Below, in pieces: positions 33,960-63,590 of a DNA stretch of 64,000 nucleotides. The DNA comes from Epinephelus fuscoguttatus (taxonomy: Eukaryota; Chordata; Actinopteri; Perciformes; Serranidae): contig NC_064755.1 of NCBI RefSeq assembly GCF_011397635.1, positions 40,902,059-40,966,058 of the forward strand, given 5' to 3'. The stretch's first letter is position 1; every line of letters starts with the position of its first letter. A program made the translations under genes and the position numbers. The notes beneath the pieces were generated by a model, which saw nothing but the letters and a program-made list of their open reading frames with translations, was not told the origin of the DNA and searched no databases.

Positions 33960-34215
33960 TTTTAAACTTCAAATCTCAGAAAAAGCTCATAAAACTGAAC
34001 AAAACTGACTTTCTGTAATGGAGCCGCTGAATGAGTTCCCTCTGAGCAGACGCCACACTTTATTACACACTACTGAAGCTCCTCCTCTTTTTGGAACCAC
34101 TGCAGGGTCCATCATTTCGCTTTCAGACATGCTTGTTGTTGCCGTGGGTATCGTGGTATGAATTTTTTGTATCATATCAAAAATTACACCGGTATTGTCG
34201 TGAACACCTCTACAT

Positions 34216-37200
34216 CTAAGTGATGATGTCAAATAGCCATAAAGACTGTCTAAGCAGCATGAATAAAACGGTCGTTGATGAGAAATACAGGAGGCGTCAC
34301 AGGAGGCCTCAGAGCCCCCCTGAGAGAAAGAGGCCTGATAACAGCCCTGTTGAATCACAAACACAAAACGAGCAAAACACAGAAGCAGCAGAAGAACCTC
34401 ACGAAAAGGAAGAACCCCAACAAGCCCATTCTTCCACTGACGGTCCAGAAGATGAAGAGAAGGAGAGAGAACCAGAGCTGATTATCCCATTATACCCATA
34501 AGTGACCTTTCACCATTACAGGCAGAGTCAGGACCCAGTGGAGAAGAGGAACCACCACAGGAGACCAGCAGTAAGAGGAGATGGAGGTTAGATCGGAAAA
34601 GATTTAAAATGCTTTGTGTATACATTTGGTAAAATGAAGAAATAATATAATATGATGTGTGATGTGTATCATAGTTCATCTGTTCATCAGTATCTACGAG
34701 TACAAATCTGTGTGATTTATATGATTGTTTTGTGATAATGAAATTAACATGTTTAATTAAGTTAAGTTTGATAACTATTGAACTTTTAATGATTGTATAC
34801 AGAAAGGTTAAAGAGTGAACTTATGTAACATGACCTAATGACACGGTGTAATGGATAAATAGGGAAATGAAAGGATGTCGAGTACATTACAGATGGCTGG
34901 AGAAAATGGGAAGTACCTGAATCAAAATAGATGGTTAGCAACGCTCAGCAAAAACATCGGTTCATGACCAGGGCTACTGGGGGGTATGAACTATGGGGTG
35001 AACTTTTAGGAAAAGACACCAAGGTTCAGTCACTGAGCACAGTGACTCTCCTCGTGCTAGCCTTGTGCCATTCTCGGAACCCATCGGCATCTGACTTCCA
35101 GCAGACGGCGATACAGTCTCTGGGGGCAGACCCCCGATTTTTTGGCATTCTGGTTTGATTTGGGCGGAGGAGGTGAATTTCCGTTTCCGACTTCCGTTTA
35201 TATTTAAGTAAATACTGAACCATTGTGATGGAGTCAGAGTTTGCAGTGATGCCAATTACGTTCCGCCTCATTAGTTCACTGCACGGACCGTTTAACCTGG
35301 CAACAACTGCAGCCGGCTCAAACGTGACTGGTCAATATCACGTGGACTACAAACAGCCTACAACCGGAAACCAGGGCTCTTCAGCTCTTCTTCCGGAGGC
35401 AAGATCTCCGGGGTTTGCCTACAGACTCTACATTCACTGAATGTAGAGTCTGTATATAGAGACTAGCCTCATGCTAACTGATGATCTAATGTAGGATATC
35501 CATTTAGGGGCAGTAAAGGAGGAGATCTGGTGAAGGATGTCCATGTAGGGACAGAGAACAAGGTATAAAAACTCAAGGTTTTAGAGAAGTGGAGATTCCT
35601 AATCAATTGCTGGGGGACACTTTGTCACTCTGACCTAAGTTTCTCACTCTGAAAAATTTCAACTGAGCAGAAAAACTGCACACTGCCATTCACATCACGT
35701 TACACTTCAACAGAGGAGTTATGCCAACATGTCTTCCTTGTCGTAAGGCCCAGACACACCAAACTGACTTCACAGAATTAGCTCGACAAAGGACCCCTGC
35801 TGCATCAGCGTGTCTCTGAACATCTGTAGGTGGCTGCTTGGACTGAGCCGTGACTCCCAGACCGCCGTGCTTTGGTACCAATACACAAACAGTGACAGCA
35901 GTATTTACCGTCCCTTCACCAAGAGGCGAACCATCCATCAACACATCTACTCTCTGACTGAAACACTCACTTTGTTTTATCACTATTACAGACGACAGTT
36001 TTTACTGAACAGCTGTTTGTTTTCATCCTTTTGTTGAAATAAAAACTTTTGGTCTTTTTGAGTTTGACGGACACAAATTTGTATTTTCAAAGAACAACAC
36101 ATAATGACAGATTCTCTGTTTCAAACAGGAAAAATTCATCAGTGTTTAACTTGTACAAGAATATTATATTTATGTTTCCTGGCATTTTGCATTCATCTTT
36201 CATTACATTCCTTTCCCATGCACGGCTCTTGTTTCACACCCAGTCAGTCAGTGATGGTACATTCTCCCCTGAAATAACCTCTCCTGACATGTCAGTTTTT
36301 CTTTTTTTAAACGTGGGCCGCTCGTGGTCATCATTCTGAAAAGCGTGGGCTGGGTCAGAAACTCTTTGTGTCGTGACCTGAAAATCTCTCTGAGGTAACA
36401 TGAGCGACTCAGACAAACCTGTCCTGACACGGCACTCCTCACATGTTTGAACCTTTCACAGGTTCACAGGACTCTTTAAGGGTCATCTGAAACTTCCCCT
36501 GACTGACTTGGTGTAAAAATGTCCTCAGAGTGTTTGTACGATCGTTTAAAACTGTTCACTGTGATACAGAGACAATAAAGCACTGAAAGAGGAAGACTGA
36601 TATCTGTTTGTTGAAGCTCATTCTGCTGAACAAACAGCAGACAGTGGCTGAGACAGTGACTGTAGAGCTGAGAGGATTAAAACCATCAACCTGAGAAGGT
36701 ACAAACACTGTCCAACACATTTCAACCACAGACACTGAGACTTCAGATTTACTTTAAATTAACTTAAAATTTAAACTTAAGTTTTTTGTTTGACATTCTG
36801 TTAACATGTTTCCACAATCGGTTGGTGAAAACACCAGTGGCTCAGCTCTGTGGTCTCAGTGACCAGGAGCATCTCTCAGTTATGGTGCACCCCAAACAGC
36901 TGTGTGGAGCTCTAGGTCATGTTGAGCTCTTTAACAGTGTGGACGGAGAAAAGCTGGACAGGACCCTTCAGCCATCTGACAACACACCTCAACACAGCAT
37001 GCAGTATAACAAGGCTAGTTTTCTTATTCACTGAACCTTTATTTAACCAGAAAAACCTCTTGAGATAACAAATCTCTTGTTCAACAGTGTCGACAGAGAA
37101 CAAAAATATAAAATAAAAAATACACAGCTCTAAAACAAGCAATATAAAACACCTAATGAGATTAGAAATAGCTTAATATTATATAAATGCAATCTGTGAA

Positions 37201-37546
37201 CCATAAAAACATAAAACAGGGGCTACTCCACATGGTAATAAAGAGCAGCTAAAATCCACCCTGAAATTAACATATAGATGATCGTGTGCAAAAGTCCTTC
37301 AGCAGAGCTTTGAAATAAGAGAAACTTTAAGACCTCCTGCAGAAGAGCTCAGGATCTAGTCTCGCCACCAGACAATCCTTCTGATAGTCTGGGGACACTC
37401 CTTTCTAAAGTGTGTTTAACACACCGGAGAAAACGGCCGGCAACAAAGCAGCGCCTCTTGCATTTTTTGAAAGGACACGCCCTCCCGGAAATGTGCGCTC
37501 CTCCTTTTCTCGTCCGCAAGGAAACAAACACACAGAGAGCTTGCAA
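34216..37546. other. Gene-free stretch with fish repeat fragments
   Basis: No gene with support. A 94-codon + frame at 34220-34501 is Pro/Glu-rich low-complexity sequence of unknown origin. The block about 35160-35460, ending GTAGAGTCTGTATATAGAGA, resembles the end of an abundant fish transposon. 37034-37090 (CTTTATTTAACCAGAAAAACC) resembles another common fish repeat. From 37355 (CTAGTCTCGCCACCAGACAA) a further familiar repeat begins. Confidence 0.35.
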
Positions 37547-37720
37547 ATGGATGCTGAGAAATTCAACTATGTTTTATCAAACGTGTGCTCTGTCCACAAG
37601 ATTGTGGAAATGAAGGACTTACAGCGACTTTGTTTAAAACTTTTAACACAGTCGGACTATGTTTACGAGCACAAGAGTTCAGTGAGCCACCGAAGGACCG
37701 CCCTGCGGATTTACTATTAG
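37547..37720 (+). pseudogene. Repeat-borne ORF fragment, possibly RecQ-like helicase N-terminus
   Basis: From ATG 37547: MDAEKFNYVL, then VHKIVEMKDLQRLCLKLLTQSDYV, ending after 57 codons. The pattern resembles N-termini of RecQ-like helicase ORFs found in fish repeats, but the Walker A motif that should follow is absent and the frame diverges at YEHKSSVSHRR. It lies in a repeat block that starts near 37355. Tentative. Confidence 0.25.
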
Positions 37721-38459
37721 TTCTGCAACGTAGGGAGTTTTTTTAAACTCTGAAATTGTATCCGCCCATCTAAACACAAAATCAGGGAGAAAGTCATCAG
37801 TCTTTAGTTAAGCAAAGCATCTAAAGACTGAGTTGTGAGACAGAAGTGCTCATGAGCCAAACTCTGCACAAACCTTCCTAAAACTTGTTCTGTGAACACA
37901 GAGCAGAGACATTTTTTTGCTTCACGTACACACAGAAACATGCTGGACGTGAGCCAAGTATAACTCTGTAAACAACACAATGCCAACAACAAAGTCTACG
38001 AAATATTCAAGACCAAGCCACCCCAACCTGTGCAGGCAGGATACAGAGACGAGATCAGTGGTCACGGCTGGTGATAAATCTCAATGCACCACGATACACA
38101 GAGTTCAGAGCATGAAACACAGTCTTCAGCCATGCTGGCAGCCAGGGATGAGTGTCAGTAAAAAAAAATGCCAGTACCAGTCTCCTTAAACTGATCCTCA
38201 TACCAACAGAGTCCTTCACTCTATACACAATGTCTCTGACGGGGATGGTGTGTAAGTCATACTATACACGATTTCATGAAGCCAATAACGGATCTTTAAT
38301 AGTAAATGTTGCCTTCAAGGTATCGAGCACTGACACCCAGCCCTCATCTGAATTATATCATCTGTGCTGTACAATATCCCTGCAATCCATCCAACACAAA
38401 ATATTTCACTGAAAACCAAAAATGTCATCATGCTGGAAAAGTCTAATCAGTGTGTTGGT

Positions 38460-38890
38460 GCTTCATGATGCTAACATTAGACTTGCACCGATTTATCGGC
38501 AGTGCTCGGAATCTGGCCGGTTTTCACGTGATTGGCCATGACCTGCGACAGGCCGGTTGGTCTAAAATATGCCTATTTAAAACGTCGGTCAAATTCCCAC
38601 CGTGCCGCATGATCGCGTAATATATGCAGCGCACACACACGCACAAGTGCAGCTCACGGCTTGAGCGATGTGAGGAAGGAGACCTCAGGGACACACTTGT
38701 GTGGGTAGAACAACTACAGAGATGTAAAGCCCTGTGTGAATTTTATGGGGTTTTTCCTGCTAAAATGTTCAAATAAAGGAAAGATAGAACATACTGCTAT
38801 TTCTTGTGTGCTGTAAAGTGGTTTAAAAAAAATAAAATCGGAATCGGCCGTCCAAAGACTCTGCAAATCGGAATTGGCTTTGCATGGCTT
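38460..38890. repeat. hAT-like repeat fragment
   Basis: The left part is GACTTGCACCGATTTATCGGC and the right part has AAAATCGGAATCGGCCG and AAATCGGAATTGGC. The ATCGG...CCGAT pattern at both ends is typical of a fish hAT-type repeat. Terminal duplications are not clear. Confidence 0.4.
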
Positions 38891-40339
38891 CTGTTCTAGG
38901 ATGACCATATCTAATTGCTGTAGTGAACACTGTCTTTCTGGTGTCCTGCAACTTTGTTTTTTGAGTTTTATCCTTTAATTGGTTTAAATCATCTGTCGTC
39001 ATCATCTGTCGGCCTTATGAATAACATAAAGTAAAGTCGGAGGATCACACAGTCAGGAGGAGTCATCCTCCAGAGGCCACAACATTTAAGGGTGAATCAT
39101 GCAACAGCTGTTGACCAACATTTCCTTCAGCAACACGACTGCAATGTGTTGATGTGCATTAGGAGTCGGTAACATTCACACTGACCAACATTTGAATTCA
39201 GATTAAACTTTGTTACCACTGCTAATTAAATGAACACAGTTTAGATCTCTTATTACTTACTTAAATAAATTCCTCTGTATGTTAATAAAGCTAATTATGT
39301 TTAACCAAAACTCTACAGTATCTCTTAAAATGCAGACTCATCCTCAGTGTGCAAAACTTGCACAACAACTAAACAAGGAAGCAGATAAAGACCTCTGTGT
39401 CACTTATCTGAGAGAACAACAGCGAGCCACACAGCTGAACACATTATACACATCATAACTTACAGCACAACAACAACATCCGGACAGTATGCAGGCTGCC
39501 GTTTAACGTTTGGACATTTATCAGACTTTATATTGCTTTCTGTTATCAGGCTGTGCAGGTATTCCCCCAGAATGCAACAGGCCTCAGAGTGCCTCTGAAA
39601 TAAGAGTCCAGCTGTAAACATGAGCAGAGCGGCTTGCAGCTACAAGTCCACCACACTACGTCAAGTCATATCTTCATGTTTACATTTCTCATCTGTATCA
39701 TACTGTGGTCTGAAACGAGTCATTACAAGGCCGACATGTACACAGGGTGCACAGATCCATAGCTGTCAATTCTCCCGTTTTGGCCGGGAAACTACCTTAT
39801 TTTACCCCTCTTTCCCGCCGTCCTCCCGTATTAGTATTTTCCCGTCAATCTCCCATATTGTAATATAATAATAAAAAAAAACCTTCCTCGGCGTCTCCAA
39901 ACTGAACTCTGTCACTAGCCTTGCGAGAACTGCCACCTGCAGTAGCCTGGGTGGCAGTTGTCGCGAGGTTAGTGTTGACAGCGGGTCTGGTTGACAAGTG
40001 GTTATTTTATATTTCCAGTACACCCAGGGGCGGGTTTTGCTATGGGCAATGTGGGCGACCAGCCAGGGCGCAATCTATCCAAAAAAACAAACAAACAAAC
40101 AAAAAAAAACTCGCCAGTTTTCTAGACTACCGCTCATTTCCACGTCAAGTTAGTGGAGTGGGCGCTGGGGCGCCCCATTATGACGTTTCAGCCAGCAGCA
40201 GAAAGGAAAGACAAATTCTGGCAGTTGTGGATTGAACGGGGGTCACAGACAGGAATACGGCGCAGGCTCATAGTGCTCTGCGGCTTACCAGCGACAGAGA
40301 AGTCCGACTCCAGGTCCAGTAATTTCCTCTTTCGTTGGT
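38891..40339. other. Gene-free stretch, partly repeats
   Basis: From 39765 the text CAATTCTCCCGTTTTGGCCGGG to TCCCGTCAATCTCCC looks like a familiar fish repeat, with a short A-rich stretch at 40080-40110. Frames here (39921-40350) are not convincing proteins. Confidence 0.3.
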
Positions 40340-40347
40340 GTCATGAC

Positions 40348-40723
40348 TAGGGCTGCCACTAACGATTATTTTCATTGTCGACTAATCTGTCGATTATTTC
40401 TTCAATTAGTCGACTAATCATTTTATCGAAAAATGTGTTAAAATGTTGAAAAATGACGGTCTGTCTCACCCAAACCCCAAAATTATGTCATCTAATGTCT
40501 TGTTTCATACTCACGCCAAAGGGTTTCAGTTCACCGTCATGGGAGAGTGTGTAAAGCTGCCAATATCTGAACGTAAGAAGCTGCAGTAAGAGTATTTTGG
40601 GGTACTTTTATAGAACTTTTCTATGAAAAATGACTCAAACCAATTAGTCAACTACTAAAATAGTCACCGATTATTTTAATAGTCGATTAGTCATCGATTA
40701 GTCGACTAACTGTGGCAGCCCTA
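40348..40723. mobile_element. hAT-type MITE with perfect 8-bp target duplication
   Basis: The left end is TAGGGCTGCCACTAACGAT and the right end finishes GTGGCAGCCCTA. Flanks are GTCATGAC on both sides (40340-40347 and 40724-40731), an exact 8-bp duplication diagnostic of hAT. Subterminal TCGACTAAT motifs repeat inside both ends. At 376 bp it has no coding capacity. The perfect duplication suggests a fairly recent insertion. Confidence 0.9.
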
Positions 40724-41211
40724 GTCATGACTGCCCAGTAGTACCTCGGACAACCGAGCCGTGGCAGCACACAGGTATGAGACGTGTCAGAGGAGAAACG
40801 AGCCGTTCACATTTCTCCCTTTGTGGCAGGTAACGACCCACAAACCTCACTGCACTTTAGGGACTGTTCTTTACTTATGAAGGGACTGTCAGGGGAGGAG
40901 GGTGGCTGGTTGATTCTTATTTCATTTATTTATTTTATTTTGATCCCCCCTATGTTAATCACTTAGTGATGCTGTTTTTGAAGTATGAATAAGTCAATAA
41001 GTAATTTATTCCATTGAAATATCATTGATGTATTATAGAAAAGTGACTTATCTTTTTATAAATGACAAAAGGCACATCTGCCTCATTTTGCCGTGGTATC
41101 CTGATACTACTCAGAACCGTGATACTTTCACTGGTATGCACAGATCTGAGATAAAGGTGAAGCTCACAGGCCAAGCCTCTGAAGCCTCTGGGCCCTCTGA
41201 GCCCACCTCAC

Positions 41212-41236
41212 CTGCTGCTGCTGCTGCTGCTGCTGC
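41212..41236. repeat. (GCT)n microsatellite
   Basis: About eight CTG/GCT units. No coding context was found around it. Confidence 0.9.
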
Positions 41237-41650
41237 AACGCTGACAGGTTTACATGTGTTTGAATATCTAAATATACGCAGACACTACATACTGTGTGTG
41301 TCACTGCAGAGCCTTCAGACATGCTGAAGTGTAACTGTGTTGTGGGCTCAGTGTTTGGTTGTGTGTGTGGTTGTGTGTACTTTGGCTCTGTGACAGAAAA
41401 GAAAACAGGAAATTCCAAACCAACAGAGCTTCTAATGTGAAACTTCCTCATCGACTGCCGGCCTTCTTCTCTTACTCTCACAGGAGTTTTAGACCTGATC
41501 AGAAAACTGATTAGTCAGAAAATAATCACAGCAGTGGGCCAAATGTAAAAAGTGTTAAATGCAACGTCTATATTTCAGATGCAGGCCACAACAGAAAGAG
41601 AAAAATAACTGTTCTACTGTGACACTTCTATAGTTCACACTGAGCTGAAA

Positions 41651-41727
41651 GTGTCAGCGGTGTGAACTGGCCAGTCTGAGCTCGACTCAAGTCGGCTGAT
41701 GATGTCACCTGACACTCAGCTGGTCAA
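41651..41727 (+). repeat. Dispersed repeat fragment, copy 1
   Basis: The run GTGTCAGCGGTGTGAACTGG...CTCAGCTGGTCA recurs at 44635-44711 with only a few mismatches and in the same orientation. It belongs to a wider repeat that also includes the 74-bp unit nearby. Confidence 0.8.
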
Positions 41728-41889
41728 TCGCTGGCTGTTGGTTTTATAACATAAAGCACGCCACCTTCATCACAACGACAAATGCATCTGTAGCCAGTAT
41801 CTCACTATCACTATCTTCATTCAGATTTTAAGAAGCTACAAATTATATTCAGCCACAAAATAAGTCTGAAAAGCTGCAAATCCGAAAGG

Positions 41890-41983
41890 AAGTACAGAGA
41901 GTTGTTGACTAGAGATGATACACCGTCTCATGGTGGTCACTTCCTGTCAACGTTACAGATCAGAAGAACAGAGAGTTGTTGGA
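41890..41983 (-). repeat. Inverted single copy of the 74-bp unit of 16.2 kb
   Basis: The reverse complement reads CTGTAACGTTGACAGGAAGT, CCATGAGACGGTGTATCATC and TAGTCAACAACTCTCTGTAC, matching the 16189-16386 units. A second partial CAACTCTCTGTTC follows. Distance and orientation show a dispersed family and not one local duplication. Confidence 0.85.
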
Positions 41984-42170
41984 ACGAGCTTCCAAAACTG
42001 TTTCGAGTCTTTATGAGTGGATTCTGCGAGAGCGTCAAATGCTGGAGTTTCTTTTGAAACACACAACAAGAAAAACCACCTTTTTTTAAAGTCTTTGAAA
42101 GTGTAGCAGACGTCAATCAATGCACATCTTACATGTTTGTTTAAATATAAATGTTTCCTCCTCGAGTTTT

Positions 42171-42359
42171 TTTTTTTTAAAGATATTTTTTGGGCATTTT
42201 TAGCCTTTATTTGATAGGACAGACAAGCGTGAAAGGGGGAGAGAGAGAGAGAGGGAGTGACATGCAGCAAAGGGCCACAGGCTGGATTCGAACCTGGGCC
42301 GCTGCGGCAACAGCCTTGTACATGGGGCGCCTGCTCTACCACTAAGCCACCAACGCCCC
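42171..42359 (-). mobile_element. tRNA-derived SINE with 14-bp target duplication
   Basis: On the minus strand: GGGGGCGTTGGTGGCTTAGT (box A TGGCTTAGTGG), then box B GGTTCGAATCC, a CT-rich middle, AATAAAGGC and an A-run at the 3' end. Flanks are a perfect CCTCCTCGAGTTTT (42157-42170 and 42360-42373). Pol III boxes, a non-tRNA body, an A-tail and a long target duplication together establish a SINE. The tRNA part matches the copy at 12359-12457. Confidence 0.92.
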
Positions 42360-42904
42360 CCTCCTCGAGTTTTATCACAAAACAAAATTCTTTTTTTCAC
42401 GTTACGTGAATGGATTGAGTCATCATGATGATGAGATGATTTCCTGTCTCAAGTGCTCTTGATTAGAGCTGCAAACATTTATTGATTAGTAGTGAAATAT
42501 TAGATGTATTGCCCAATAATTTGTTCTGATTAATCAGTTTTTTTGGGGAAGGAAAAAAAGAGAAATTCTCTAGCCCCTTTCACACTGCCAGATTTTTCGT
42601 GAATGTAGGGCCTTTTTGTCGGCCAGCTGCGAGTGTTTAGACACACAGAGCCGGATTGGCGAGTTGACCTGAGGTGCCCAATTTTCCGCCTCGTAGGGTA
42701 GACATATTGGCGGAACCTTTTTGGTTTTAAAAGACTGAGGTGGCCTTCCGCCATGGGAGGGGCTGTTGATGACTTGTGGGAGGAGCTGTTGATGACGCCA
42801 CACGTGCAACTCACTGGCGGTGGATAAACAGGAAACAGCTGATAGCAGGAGTTAGCGAGCAGCTAGTACAAGAGGGAAACACAAACCTGACAGACACTGT
42901 AAAG

Positions 42905-43034
42905 ATGAGCAACTGGGGAGACAAGGAATTGTGCGCCCTCCTTGTCCTCGCAGTGAAGAGGCCATTAACCGTCAGGTGACGGTGACGGGGACGGTGAAGA
43001 ACGGGCCGACTTACGAGAGAATCGCCGCCTGACC
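42905..43034 (+). pseudogene. Myb/SANT-like ORF fragment of a Harbinger-type element
   Basis: From ATG 42905 it reads MSNWGDKELCALLVLA. After a one-base frame change near 42950 it continues SEEAINRQVTVTGTVKNG and TYERIAA before a stop. NW.DKE..ALL.....EE.I..Q..GTVKN...YE.IA is the start of the Myb/SANT-like DNA-binding protein of fish PIF/Harbinger elements. It is broken by the frameshift and a stop. Upstream CCCCTTTCACACTGCC near 42574 may be the element end, but the opposite end was not found. Confidence 0.5.
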
Positions 43035-43520
43035 AGCCGCGACTTCCCTCCCACGTCACATGCTGAGTCAACACGTTTTGTTACTTGCTCACGCCCCCCA
43101 TTGCCCCGAAAAAGGCGCATTCTGTATAAACAAAAGTAGGAAGGTGACATTTTGCTGCACTCCCCGATTTTGTTTTTATACTGCCAATGCTGAAAAAACA
43201 CTGATTGGGCTTTCCTGCAAATTTGCACAATTCCTATCTAAAAAGAGTTTATGTGTCTTCAGCTTCTTACATGTCAATATTTTCTGGTGTCTCTTATATG
43301 ACAGTAAACTGAATATTGTTGGGATGTAGACAAAACATCTGAAGATGTCATCCTGGGTTTTAGGAAAAACTTACTGACATTATTTTACAATTTTCTGACA
43401 TTTTGAGACAAAACAACTCTTCCATTAATTAGTCAACAATAAAAATAATAATAATAGATAATTGATATTTTGATGCACATCGATTGGCCGTTACTCCTGA
43501 TTTTGAGTCACTGAGAAAGA

Positions 43521-43547
43521 TGTGTGTGTGTGTGTGTGTGTGTGTGT
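43521..43547. repeat. (GT)n microsatellite
   Basis: About 27 bp of GT. Confidence 0.95.
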
Positions 43548-43717
43548 CCTGAGCTGTACATTTAATCTCCTTTAACTCCACTGACCTCTCTCAGCAGGTC
43601 GGTCATCACAAACTCATGTTGCTGTGTGAAGCGTCAGATTTATGCCACCTTAACACTGAACACATCTCACTTCACACCTGCACAAAATAAATCTGTTATT
43701 CTTACAACACTCGGCTG

Positions 43718-43755
43718 CCTCCTCCTCCTCCTCCTCCTCCTCCTCCTCCTCCTCT
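43718..43755. repeat. (CTC)n microsatellite
   Basis: About twelve CCT/CTC units. Pyrimidine-rich on the + strand. Confidence 0.95.
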
Positions 43756-44183
43756 CTTTAGTTTGTTTCTCAGTCCTGACCTACATCAGGTGCAGATGAT
43801 TCAACACCTCTCTGAAACTGATCTCAGGTCTGAGAGACGTTTCGTTCCACTGAGGGTTTGAACTTCCTGTGAATGTGACCCTGGGGTTTCTTTTATTAGC
43901 ACTCATGGCCATCGGCACACTGTCAACACCTCAACAGAGCAGCTGCTGAATGTTAAAAAATATTTGTCTTGATAATGAGGTTCTCAGATTTTAATCTTGT
44001 GGCAAAATACACGAACAAACGAAAGCCAGTGAAGTAGTTGATCCTGAGGTGGTGCAGGACTTCTGACCCTCTGCAGAAATAGTGCTGATTTCACATCTCT
44101 GCAATTCAAATTAATTGCCAGTTGTCCACCTGGAAGTGAGGATTAATCCATGGTCCATTAAAGCTCTGTTTCTCTCATCACAG

Positions 44184-44247
44184 ATCAAAATGAAGAGACG
44201 GGACACGCCCCTCTGCAAGCAGCAGTCTGTGCCCTGCTTTGGGAGCG
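44184..44247 (+). CDS. ampd3: Candidate alternative 5' coding exon of ampd3
   Basis: Acceptor tctctcatcacag|ATCAAAATG, donor GGGAGCG|gtgagt. From ATG 44190 (A at -3) it has 19 full codons (MKRRDTPLCKQQSVPCFGS) plus one base. That is exactly the phase of exon 1 at 45285, so it can join exon 2 (ATTTACCC...) to give ...[13 protein letters not shown] and a 777-aa protein. The upstream acceptor implies an earlier exon. AMPD3 in mammals has alternative N-termini made by different 5' exons. The model is consistent in signal and phase but has no transcript support here. Confidence 0.5.
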
Positions 44248-44634
44248 GTGAGTCATTAAACACACCAGTGGAGTAGAAACATTAGACACACACACGTTCA
44301 CACAGAATAGCAAACTAACTGTGGTCTCAGAAAGTCAAACACCTCCTAATCCCATTTATTAAAAAAGGATTAAACTGAACAACCCTGCTGATCCTTCTGG
44401 TTCCACTGACTTAACTGAGCAGCAAACATCTCAAGTGTCACCAGACAGCAACATGTTGTATAGAGCTACGACGAGTTTGAGTTTTTAATCAGTATATTAA
44501 AAACAAGATGATGTTTCAGTGTGAATCAAAGTTATATGTCTGAAGTCTGCTGCTTTGAAGAGTCTGAAGGGAAAAACTGAAGTGGGTTTAAAATCCAGTT
44601 TGGATTGACGACGAGATGAAACTGTTTTAGAAAT

Positions 44635-44711
44635 GTGTCAGCGGTGTGAACTGACCAGTCTGAGCTCGACTCAAGCCGGCTGATGATGTCCCCAGACACT
44701 CAGCTGGTCAG
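44635..44711 (+). repeat. Dispersed repeat fragment, copy 2
   Basis: Matches 41651-41727 (GTGTCAGCGGTGTGAACTGA...CACTCAGCTGGTCA). It is preceded by AATCCAGTTTGGATTGACGA, also like the start of the repeat near 16090. Confidence 0.8.
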
Positions 44712-45200
44712 TCCATAACTGACCTCTCTGCTCTTCAAATGCTCGGTCAGACGATGACACTGTACTTGACTCTGTCACGTGGGAAAAGATAAGACTTTTT
44801 CTAATGTATTTTACCAGAGTTTTAACTTCACCTTTGAGCCACAGTATCTCACCCCCCTCACCGCCCCGTCTCACAGACAACCAGTGCTCGCACGTTAGCA
44901 GCCAGTTGTGACATACCAGCTTGGATTAGCAGCCCTGTTGCCATGACGCTCTCAATACCCTAAAATAGAGATAGAGAGGGACACTCAAGACCGCAACAAC
45001 CAGCAGCTGCATTATACATACAAGCACCGAGCTCATAAACAACAGAGGGAAGCCTGGCCGAGGCAGTCACAGAGAAAAGCCAGAGGAGAAGCATCGTAGA
45101 TCTCAGACAGACACAAACACCAGAGCTGAAAGCTGACAGAGTCACTGTACAGTGTTCTCTGAGACACGACTACGAGTGGCAGACATATGACAGACAGTGG

Positions 45201-45219
45201 AGATAAAGATAAGAGATAG
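45201..45219 (+). promoter_or_regulatory. Cluster of three GATA-factor motifs upstream of ampd3 exon 1
   Basis: AGATAA (45201), AGATAAG (45207) and AGATAG (45214) lie within 19 bp, about 70 bp before the ampd3 ATG. AMPD3 is the erythrocyte-type isoform, so erythroid GATA control is plausible. The cluster could equally lie in the 5'UTR. Inference from motif and position. Confidence 0.35.
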
Positions 45220-45284
45220 AAGAAGCAGACACATGACAGCTGAGACACTTGACTCAACAGGCAGACACTGAAGCAGAGCCAAAC

Positions 45285-63590
<18,306 letters not shown>

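Larger units (their letters stand above)
32881..34215. repeat. Composite repeat, copy B, with nested transposon
   Basis: The outer parts match the repeat at 7925-8870 (GCCGCTGAATGAGTTCCCTC at 34023; CACACTACTGAAGCTCCTCC at 34065). The inside differs. From about 33010 to 33965 it carries two protein-coding remnants pointing toward each other (next two entries), so a second transposon was inserted into, or shares ends with, this family. TAGCTAACGTTAGCTA lies at 33665-33680. Confidence 0.55.

Noticed and set aside
34220..34501. Pro/Glu-rich 94-codon frame, possible small gene
   Set aside because: Low-complexity acidic sequence with no recognised domain, no splice partners and repeats next to it. 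I could not support it as a gene or assign it to an element.
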